Below, in pieces: positions 24,926 through 31,235 of a stretch of 31,235 nt of DNA. The notes under the pieces are model-generated. The model was not told the DNA's origin. It searched no databases and saw only the letters and a list, made by a program, of their open reading frames with translations. Source of the stretch: Clostridiales bacterium UBA1770 (GTDB lineage Bacteria > Bacillota > Clostridia > Oscillospirales > CAG-272); assembly GCA_002315325.1 (NCBI GenBank), contig DCGU01000092.1, positions 34,293 to 65,527 on the forward strand, written 5' to 3'. Position 1 is the stretch's first letter. Every line of letters starts with the position of its first letter. The translations under genes were made by a program, and so were the position numbers.

Positions 24926-25531
24926 TTATCCGAGAATGCCTGTTAAGAAAATCTCGATGCCGATGCCGATTAAAATGACACCGCCGAGAATGGTGGCCTT
25001 GCCTGCCAGCTTGTTGCCGAAGATTTTACCGATAATCAAACCGCCGATGCAAATACCGAAGGTAACGACGCCGATGATCAGTGCTTCCGTTAAGGCAAAA
25101 GGCAGCGTTAAGTCCGCAATCGTGAAACCGACGGACAACGCGTCAATCGACGTGGCGATACCCTGAACCATCAAAGCACCAAAGGTCAAACCGCTGACTT
25201 TGCACTCGGTTGAGCCTTCTTTACAGCATTGAATCCCCTCAACCAGCATTTTGCCGCCGATATAACCCAAAAGGAGCAGGGCAATCCACGGGATGAATTT
25301 CTGCAGGGCAGAGAAGCGCTCCACGACGGTACGGACGCAAATCCAGCCGATGAGCGGCATAATAATTTGGAAAAAGCAGAACGTGCCGGCAATCAGCGCC
25401 ATACGCCTCTTTTTCATATGCGGGTCGGAAAGCCCGTTGGCAAGCGACACCGAAAAAGCGTCCATGGCCAAACCCACGCCGAACAAGATACTGTTGATGA
25501 TAAACGTTAAAATGGTGACGTCGTTTTGCAT
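24926..25531 (-). CDS. mntP: Putative manganese efflux pump MntP
   Basis: A 201-residue integral membrane protein of the MntP (YebN) family, which exports Mn2+. It has six hydrophobic segments arranged as two homologous halves, each with the family's acidic motif: GLAMDAFSVSLANG in the first and ATSIDALSVGF in the second. The start at 25531 (MQNDVTILTF) follows AGAGG. In many bacteria mntP is controlled by a yybP-ykoY manganese riboswitch. I see none in the short leader here, only a plain promoter at 25559-25587. A cysteine-bearing loop (CCKEGSTEC) lies between the halves. Confidence 0.92.
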   Translation of the reverse strand: MQNDVTILTFIINSILFGVGLAMDAFSVSLANGLSDPHMKKRRMALIAGTFCFFQIIMPLIGWICVRTVVERFSALQKFIPWIALLLLGYIGGKMLVEGIQCCKEGSTECKVSGLTFGALMVQGIATSIDALSVGFTIADLTLPFALTEALIIGVVTFGICIGGLIIGKIFGNKLAGKATILGGVILIGIGIEIFLTGILG

Positions 25532-25558
25532 ACAAACCTCTTTTTTACAATTTCGCAT

Positions 25559-25587
25559 ATTATACCACAAAAAGAGCGGATTGTCAT
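25559..25587 (-). promoter_or_regulatory. Promoter of mntP
   Basis: On the minus strand ATGACA (25582-25587) and TATAAT (25559-25564) are 17 bases apart, leaving a leader of only about 20 nt. Confidence 0.8.
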
Positions 25588-25605
25588 TACGTGACTTTTT
25601 CTTTC

Positions 25606-25634
25606 TTGACTTTACGTGTTATATTTGTTATACT
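25606..25634 (+). promoter_or_regulatory. Promoter of the GH38-like/HAD unit
   Basis: TTGACT (25606-25611) and TATACT (25629-25634) are separated by 17 bases, about 57 bases before the GH38-like start. The leader contains a short CCGTTT-CAAACGG inverted repeat (about 25653-25667). Confidence 0.83.
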
Positions 25635-25691
25635 TTAAGCGTATATATTTTCGCCGTTTCAAACGGCGGTTGAAAGAAAGAGGATACGATT

Positions 25692-28526
25692 ATGGCCGAA
25701 AAGACCGTGCATCTGATTAACGGTACCCACTGGGACCGTGAATGGCGTCATACTGCCGAACAGTCCAAGCTGCGTTTGGTTGACTTGATGGATAACATCA
25801 TCAACATTTTGGAAAACAAAAAGAGCTATCAATACTTCCTGGTGGACGGCGGTTCCATCGTCATCGAGGACTATCTGACCATTCGTCCCGAAAATAAAGA
25901 CCGCATCAAGAAATTGATTGAAGAGGGCAGAATGCAGATTGTCAACTGGTACACCCTGCCCGAAACGAATACCGTCGCCCCCGAGGCAATGGTGCGTAAC
26001 CTGCTGCTCGGCCGCCGCATGGCCAAGGAGTACGGCGGTGCCATGAAGTCCGGTTATACGGCAACCAGCTACGGCCAGCCCAGCCAGCTGCCCCAGATGT
26101 ACAACGGTTTCGGTATTGAAACGGCCATTTTCTACCGCGGTACCAACAAATATTTGGCAACGCCGCTGTTCAGATGGCAGTCTCCCGACGGCTCCGAACT
26201 GGATACCCTGCGTACTTTTGATGAAGTTACCCGTACCAACTGGTTCTTCTACGTACATGGTCCGGCAGTGCTGGGCAAGGGCCTGCGCGACCTGACCTAC
26301 ACCTACGACATCACGCAAAAGCCCGTGCATATGGCCGATAAGTACTCCTACGAGAAGGCTTTCACCGTCCTGCACGAGGACTTTGATTACATTCACGATC
26401 CGGCCGTACAAAAGAAGGCAATGGATTGCCTGTTGGAACAGGCTACGCCTTATGCCCTGGGCGACCATATCCTGGCTATGAATATGGAGGATAACGACGA
26501 ACCCTACCGTTATCTGCCCGAATTGGTCGACGACCTCAACAAGATTTATCCGGATATCCAAATTAAGCAGGATACCATGGACAGCTACATGGACGCCATC
26601 CGCCGCGATTTCAAGGAAAAGGGCGAATGGAAGGGCGAACTTCGTCTGACCACTGCCGAATACGGCAGCTTCAACTCCATCCTGGGCGCTATGTACTCCT
26701 CCCGTATCATTATCAAATTGCGCAACGACGATGCCGAGAATAACCTGATTAACCTCAGTGAGCCGCTCGCATCTCTCGCTTCCATCTACGGCAAGGAATA
26801 CCCGACCACCAACTTTGAGCGTGCATGGCATCACCTGTTGCAGAACCATGCGCACGACTCCATTTGCGGTGCCGCCGTTGACCGTGCCCACGAGGATATG
26901 ATGCTCAACTTCTCTCTGGCAAAGACCGTTGCCGAGGAAGTAACCAACCGTTCCGTTATTTCTCTGTTCTCCAAGATTAATACGTCCAAGGACTTCAAGC
27001 CCGGCGACCATATCATTACGCTGTACAACACGCTGCCTTACGAACGCGAGGAAGTCGTTGAATTGCGCATCGATACGCCCAAGAAGGCCTTTACCGCCGT
27101 CGACATCGGTGTTGCCGGTGCCGCTGCCGGTGACGAATTCTACGACATCGTCGACGAAAAGGGCAATATCATTCCCGCAGTCGAACTGTCCCAGGACGAT
27201 ATCAATATCGGTGTCGAACGCCAGGTGGATACCAAGTCCATTAAGTTCAAGGCCCGCCGCCGCGTTATGCTCGTCAAGGTAAAGGTTCCCCAGTTCGGTT
27301 ATAAGACGCTGGCACTCCGTATGCGCGAGCCCGAGTTCGCCTTCTGGCCGGAAATCGGTGAAAACCGTCAGCTCGTTGCCCGTGACGGCGGCGTGCTGGA
27401 AAACGAATTCCTCAAGGTTGTCATTCATCCCAACGGTACGCTGCAGATGACCGACAAAGAAACAGGCCTTGTTTCCGATAACCTGCTGTACTACACCGAC
27501 ACCGGTGAGACGGGTTCCGCCCACATCAGCGTCGTGCCCAAGCGCAACGCCGTTTACACCTCTCTCGGTTCCAACGCAACCATCACGATGCTGGAATCCA
27601 ACGAACTGCGCGGTGCGTTCAAGATTGATTTGAACATGTCCATTCCCGCCGCAGCCGACCATTCCGGCGAGAACCGTTCCCGTGAATTCAAGGATCTGCC
27701 CATCTCCACCGTCATTACGCTGGAAAAGGGCACCAAATATTTGAGAGTGCACACCACGCTCGTCAACAGCAGCCGCGACCATAAGCTCTGCGTGCATATT
27801 CCGACCGGCGTATCCGGCGCCGACTTTGCCGACGTGGAATCCGCTTGGGACGTTGCCACCAGAACCATTAAGTGGCGCGACCACAAGGATAACTTCGAGC
27901 GTTACCTGCCGTTCCAGCCCATGCAGAACTTTGTCGACGTTTCCGACGGTAAGATCGGTTTCGCCGCCATGACCAAGGGCCTGCGCGAGTATGAAGTGGA
28001 CGATGACGCCAACCGTACGATTAAGCTGACGCTCATTCGTACCCAGCGCGCATATATGACTGCCAACGGCAATATGACCTATGAAGAATTGGATAAGTAC
28101 ACCGGTCAGCACGCCATCGGCAAGATGGAGTACGAATATGCTCTGATGCCGCATGCCGGCAACTGGCAGGATGCCAAGGTGCTGCAGGCTGCATACGCGC
28201 ACAAGGTGCCCGTTAAGGCTATTCAGGGTGTTTGGAGCGACGAGGGTACCATGCCCGTTACCGCTTCCTTCATCGCCGTACAGCCGCAGGACGGCAATAT
28301 CCTGTGCTCTGCCTTCAAGCAGGCCGAGGACGGTGACGGCTTCATTCTGCGTCTGTGGAATGCCTCCGATAAGGCCATCGATACCAAGATTGATACCATT
28401 CTGCCCATCAAGTCCGTGGAACAGGTACGTATGGACGAGACCGAAGCCAAGGCAGTCGCCTTTAAGAACGGCTCCTTCTCCTTCAAGTTCGGTCCCCACA
28501 AGATTGAGACCTTCCGCCTGAAATAA
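25692..28526 (+). CDS. GH38 alpha-mannosidase-like protein with altered active site
   Basis: A 944-residue protein of the glycoside hydrolase 38 fold, normally zinc-dependent retaining alpha-mannosidases. The start is ATG 25692 after AGAGGA. The N-terminal zinc pair is present in THWDREW (His13, Asp15), and the later zinc/active-site segment NHAHDSICG is at 385-393. The GH38 nucleophile box, which normally reads like PDSFGxxxQLPQ, reads ATSYGQPSQLPQ here. The aspartate that is both nucleophile and zinc ligand is replaced by Thr125 (codon ACC). The usual GxDHxP-like segment reads MNMEDNDEP (263-271). The helical mid-domain and the long C-terminal beta domains are complete, with no frameshift. 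No signal peptide is seen. The gene avoids TTA, CTA and TCA codons, like the translation genes, suggesting high expression. It is read with the HAD gene 24 bases downstream. Hydrolase activity is doubtful. Confidence 0.85.
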   Translation: MAEKTVHLINGTHWDREWRHTAEQSKLRLVDLMDNIINILENKKSYQYFLVDGGSIVIEDYLTIRPENKDRIKKLIEEGRMQIVNWYTLPETNTVAPEAMVRNLLLGRRMAKEYGGAMKSGYTATSYGQPSQLPQMYNGFGIETAIFYRGTNKYLATPLFRWQSPDGSELDTLRTFDEVTRTNWFFYVHGPAVLGKGLRDLTYTYDITQKPVHMADKYSYEKAFTVLHEDFDYIHDPAVQKKAMDCLLEQATPYALGDHILAMNMEDNDEPYRYLPELVDDLNKIYPDIQIKQDTMDSYMDAIRRDFKEKGEWKGELRLTTAEYGSFNSILGAMYSSRIIIKLRNDDAENNLINLSEPLASLASIYGKEYPTTNFERAWHHLLQNHAHDSICGAAVDRAHEDMMLNFSLAKTVAEEVTNRSVISLFSKINTSKDFKPGDHIITLYNTLPYEREEVVELRIDTPKKAFTAVDIGVAGAAAGDEFYDIVDEKGNIIPAVELSQDDINIGVERQVDTKSIKFKARRRVMLVKVKVPQFGYKTLALRMREPEFAFWPEIGENRQLVARDGGVLENEFLKVVIHPNGTLQMTDKETGLVSDNLLYYTDTGETGSAHISVVPKRNAVYTSLGSNATITMLESNELRGAFKIDLNMSIPAAADHSGENRSREFKDLPISTVITLEKGTKYLRVHTTLVNSSRDHKLCVHIPTGVSGADFADVESAWDVATRTIKWRDHKDNFERYLPFQPMQNFVDVSDGKIGFAAMTKGLREYEVDDDANRTIKLTLIRTQRAYMTANGNMTYEELDKYTGQHAIGKMEYEYALMPHAGNWQDAKVLQAAYAHKVPVKAIQGVWSDEGTMPVTASFIAVQPQDGNILCSAFKQAEDGDGFILRLWNASDKAIDTKIDTILPIKSVEQVRMDETEAKAVAFKNGSFSFKFGPHKIETFRLK

Positions 28527-28550
28527 GTCGAAAGAAGAATAAAAACAAAA

Positions 28551-29546
28551 ATGGAAAAGAAATTCGTTATTCCGGATCTCGGGACCTTCGGCCCCGAGTC
28601 CGGCCTCATTGAACTGGACGTCTGCACGGACGGCCATGCCAAAAAGGGGAAGGACGGCGTCGTTGCCGTCTATTCTACCGGCGACCGCAAAGTCGAACTG
28701 ATTTGCTACGCCGACCACACGATTGCCTACGTGGATTCCGCCATCGGCTATCCCGCTTACTATCCGCTGCATCCCGTACAGATTGAAAAGCCGATTAAGG
28801 CCGTTCTGATGGACCTGGACGGTACTTCCGTCCGCTCCGAGGAGTTCTGGATTTGGATTATTCAGCAGTCCATCGCCTCTCTGTTGGGCGACGAGAACTT
28901 TACGCTGTCCGAGGACGATTTGCCCCACGTTTCCGGCCACTCGGTTTCCGAGCATCTGCAGTACTGCATCAACAAATACTGCCCCGGTGCACCCCTTGAA
29001 AAAGCGCGCGAGTATTACTTTATGCATACCCGCCGCGAAATGAAGGAAATTATGGAAGGCCGCGGTAAGGAAGGTGCCTTCACCCCCTCCGTCGGTATCA
29101 AGAATTTCCTTTTGGAATTGAAAAAGATGGGCATCAAAATCGGCTTGGTGACTTCCGGTCTGTATGAAAAGGCGTATCCCGAGATTTTGTCCGCGTTCAA
29201 TACGCTGGAAATGGGTGACCCCAAGCAGTTCTACGACTGCATCATCTCCGCCGGCTTCCCCCTGCAGAAGGGTGAGGTCGGTACGCTGGGTGAACTGTCG
29301 CCCAAACCCCATCCGTGGCTGTATGCCGAAACGGGTGCCGTCGGTCTGAACATTCCGTTTGCCGACCGCAACCACGTCATCGGTATCGAGGACAGCGGTG
29401 CCGGCGTATGCGCCGTCCGTTTGGCAGGCTATAATACCGTAGGTTATGCCGGCGGTAATATTCAGTCTTCCGGTACGTCCTGTATGTGCGGCAATTTCTG
29501 TCAGTCGTTCGACGAAATTCTCGCATTTATTAAAGCAAATATGTAA
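28551..29546 (+). CDS. HAD-superfamily hydrolase with extra N-terminal domain
   Basis: A 331-residue protein. Residues from about 82 form a HAD phosphatase or phosphomutase of the beta-phosphoglucomutase-like type. The nucleophile motif is DLDGT (Asp88, Asp90), motif II is IGLVTSG, the motif III Lys is in SPKPHP, and motif IV is GIEDSGAG. The first 80 or so residues are an additional domain (starting MEKKFVIPDLGTFGPE) that I do not recognise. It has alternating short strands and no membrane segment. The start is ATG 28551, with only a weak AAAGAAG upstream. The gene shares the GH38-like gene's transcript, its codon restriction (no TTA, CTA or TCA) and a downstream terminator. The context suggests dephosphorylation or isomerisation of a sugar phosphate linked to that gene's substrate, but this is inference. 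Confidence 0.8.
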   Translation: MEKKFVIPDLGTFGPESGLIELDVCTDGHAKKGKDGVVAVYSTGDRKVELICYADHTIAYVDSAIGYPAYYPLHPVQIEKPIKAVLMDLDGTSVRSEEFWIWIIQQSIASLLGDENFTLSEDDLPHVSGHSVSEHLQYCINKYCPGAPLEKAREYYFMHTRREMKEIMEGRGKEGAFTPSVGIKNFLLELKKMGIKIGLVTSGLYEKAYPEILSAFNTLEMGDPKQFYDCIISAGFPLQKGEVGTLGELSPKPHPWLYAETGAVGLNIPFADRNHVIGIEDSGAGVCAVRLAGYNTVGYAGGNIQSSGTSCMCGNFCQSFDEILAFIKANM

Positions 29547-29556
29547 CACAACCGCA

Positions 29557-29626
29557 GGCGGGGGAGAGAATGCTCGGCAGGAAAAGCCGGGATGATTCTT
29601 GTTACAAACCCCCGCCGGCCTTTTTT
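29557..29626 (+). terminator. Composite terminator after the GH38-like/HAD unit
   Basis: The outer stem GGCGGGGG (29557-29564) pairs with CCCCCGCC (29609-29616), followed by GGCC and six Ts. Inside are AGAAT/ATTCT and CTCGGC/GCCGGG stems, making one long branched hairpin. Its length is unusual for a simple terminator. Confidence 0.85.
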
Positions 29627-29684
29627 GCGCCGCGGGTGCGCAAAATCAACTTCAATGAAAATCCCCGAAAGGTACGTCATTATT

Positions 29685-31076
29685 ATGATTTCTTCGTTGC
29701 GTCGCCGGTTCATCGGCGACAGGGCTTTCTATAAAACGGTGATTTTGGTGGCGCTGCCCATCATGATTCAAAACGGTATCACCAATTTTGTCAGCCTGTT
29801 GGATAATATCATGGTCGGGCGTCTGGGTACCGAACCCATGTCCGGTGTCGCGATTGTCAACCAGCTTAATTTCATTTTTATTCTTTGCATTTTCGGTGCT
29901 GTATCCGGTGCCGGTATTTTCACGGCACAGTTCTACGGCAAGGGGGACGACGAGGGTATCCGCCAAACTTTCCGTGTGAAAATGGTGGTTTGCACCGTCA
30001 TTGCCGCCGCTGCTATCGCCGTGCTGTGGTTTTTCAAGGAACCGCTGATTAATTTGTTCCTGCATGACTCCGCGGAGGGCGGCGACCTTGCACTGACGCT
30101 GGCTTTGGGCGAAAAATATCTGACCGTTATTTTAATTGGGCTCTTGCCCTGGACGGTTTCCTGTGTGTACGCCGATACGCTGCGCGAAACCGGCGAAACC
30201 TTCTGGCCGATGCTGGCCGGCTTTATTGCCGTGCTGGTCAACTGTGCCGGCAACTACGTTCTGATTTTCGGGCATTTCGGTGCCCCGCAACTGGGCGTCG
30301 TCGGTGCGGCAATTGCCACTGTCGCCTCCCGATTTGTGGAAATGGGGATTCTTATTGTCTATACGTGGACGCATCGTGCCCGTCACCGTTTCATCACGGG
30401 GGCGTTTCGGCATTTGTTTACGGTGGACGGCAAACTGCTGGGGCAAATTGCCTTGCGCGGTACGCCCCTGTTGATTAATGAAGCCCTGTGGTCCATGGGT
30501 ATGTCGGCACTCACGCAGTGCTACTCCACCCGCGGATTGACGACCATTGCCGGTTTCAACATAGCGAATACCGTTATCAACGTCTTCAACATTTCCTATT
30601 TGGCACTCGGTACGTCGGTGGGTATCATCATCGGTAAGTATCTCGGCGCCGGGGAGTATGAGCGTGCCGAGGACGAGGACCGCAAACTGATTGCCTTCTC
30701 CGTCTGCGTCGGCGTGGTGATGGGCGTGATTCTCTTTGCAATGGCACCGCTGTTCCCGCAGCTGTTCAACACAACGGACGAAGCACGCACACTGGCCGCG
30801 CGCGTCATGCGCGTTATGGCATTCTTTACGCCGGTCCAGGCCTATCTCCATTCCTGCTATTTCACCATCCGTTCCGGCGGCAAGACGCTGGTCACCTTCT
30901 TTTTCGACAGCGTGTTCGTCTGTGCGTTCGCATATCCGATTATTCGGATTTTGACGGTGAACACGGCGTTGACTTCATTAGCTTTGTTTGCCATCTGTGA
31001 CGCGCTGGATATCGTGAAAGTCATTTCCGGTGCAATACTGATTAAAAAGAAAATTTGGATTTCCAAAATCGTTTGA
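29685..31076 (+). CDS. MATE-family efflux transporter
   Basis: A 463-residue multidrug and toxin extrusion family exporter with twelve expected membrane segments, using a sodium or proton gradient. The first helix region contains ALPIMIQNGITNFVSLLDNIMVGRLG, the classical MATE N-terminal pattern, and the pseudo-repeat in the second half starts near LRGTPLLINEALWSMG. The start is uncertain. I chose ATG 29685 (GAAAGG at 29667-29672, 12 bases away), which gives a normal family N-terminus. ATG 29655 is in frame but lacks a binding site, and a start at 29592 would lie inside the preceding terminator hairpin. No separate promoter was identified. The substrate is unknown, and the gene is followed by its own terminator. 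Confidence 0.92.
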   Translation: MISSLRRRFIGDRAFYKTVILVALPIMIQNGITNFVSLLDNIMVGRLGTEPMSGVAIVNQLNFIFILCIFGAVSGAGIFTAQFYGKGDDEGIRQTFRVKMVVCTVIAAAAIAVLWFFKEPLINLFLHDSAEGGDLALTLALGEKYLTVILIGLLPWTVSCVYADTLRETGETFWPMLAGFIAVLVNCAGNYVLIFGHFGAPQLGVVGAAIATVASRFVEMGILIVYTWTHRARHRFITGAFRHLFTVDGKLLGQIALRGTPLLINEALWSMGMSALTQCYSTRGLTTIAGFNIANTVINVFNISYLALGTSVGIIIGKYLGAGEYERAEDEDRKLIAFSVCVGVVMGVILFAMAPLFPQLFNTTDEARTLAARVMRVMAFFTPVQAYLHSCYFTIRSGGKTLVTFFFDSVFVCAFAYPIIRILTVNTALTSLALFAICDALDIVKVISGAILIKKKIWISKIV

Positions 31077-31121
31077 GCGCAGATAAGCGTCTGCGTTCAT
31101 CGTTTCACGGTTTTTGCATTG

Positions 31122-31153
31122 AAAACACGCCGCGTAAAAAACGGCGTGTTTTT
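31122..31153 (+). terminator. Terminator after the MATE gene
   Basis: An 11-bp stem, AAAACACGCCG (31122-31132) with CGGCGTGTTTT (31142-31152), is followed by further Ts. The remaining 80 bases to the window edge hold a small TCGAT/ATCGA inverted repeat and no recognisable gene. Confidence 0.92.
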
Positions 31154-31235
31154 GTGTTCGGCAGTCGATCCGAATCGATTGGGCAAAATGACGAAAATCA
31201 GCAAAATGTTAGGCTCATCACAAAAAGTTGTACCT

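Noticed and set aside
25532..25691. Manganese (yybP-ykoY) riboswitch before mntP
   Set aside because: The mntP leader from its promoter is only about 20 nt, too short for that aptamer.
25659..29549. Minus-strand open frame of about 1296 codons across the GH38-like and HAD genes
   Set aside because: In register with the sense genes and explained by their codon use. The sense strand carries clear family motifs, a promoter and ribosome binding sites.

Overview
The window is a chromosomal segment of a Bacillota (Firmicutes) bacterium. It is most likely a gut-type member of class Clostridia, though I cannot fix the family from sequence alone. The evidence is the gene order rpoB-rpoC-rpsL-rpsG-fusA-tuf, strong AGGAGG-type ribosome binding sites, canonical sigma-A promoters with 17-bp spacers, a SAM-I (S-box) riboswitch before metK, RecD2, a RibU-like ECF S-component, and a wealth of glycoside hydrolases. 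Base composition is intermediate. No tRNA, rRNA, CRISPR array, insertion sequence or phage gene was seen, and no gene-free gap exceeds 300 bases.

Layout. 1-9305: information-processing block. This holds the 3' end of rpoB, then rpoC, a terminator, a new promoter and leader, then rpsL, rpsG, fusA and tuf, closed by a strong terminator. 9366-10477: two overlapping membrane-protein genes (RibU-like and a COG2426-type small exporter). 10509-15642: a promoter and SAM-I riboswitch, then metK, recD2, comF and a Cof-type HAD phosphatase, tightly packed and without an internal terminator. They therefore look like one operon under SAM control. 15830-22422: a minus-strand run holding a GH78-type rhamnosidase, a membrane diguanylate cyclase, two structured direct repeats, a YbaK-type deacylase, and a two-gene unit of a degenerate Rossmann-like protein plus an FAD oxidoreductase with HEAT-like repeats. 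22616-25531: single genes (RluA-type pseudouridine synthase, mscL, glycerophosphodiester phosphodiesterase, mntP) arranged as alternating divergent and convergent pairs, with shared promoter regions and bidirectional terminators. 25692-31076: a GH38-type protein and a HAD protein with an extra N-terminal domain, read as one unit, followed by a MATE exporter.

The observations most worth following are these. (1) The GH38-like protein appears to lack the catalytic nucleophile and zinc-ligand aspartate (Thr125 in its place), yet its gene and the HAD gene downstream use the restricted codon set of highly expressed genes. (2) Two 109-nt repeats at 18997-19230 keep a 77-nt identical core and a base-paired arm while the loop between the arm strands has diverged. 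(3) A SAM riboswitch apparently governs recD2 and comF. (4) A short FAD-oxidoreductase-like protein that has lost its dinucleotide glycines is translationally coupled to an intact oxidoreductase. (5) A structured 151-nt spacer in front of rpsG is a candidate S7 autoregulatory site.
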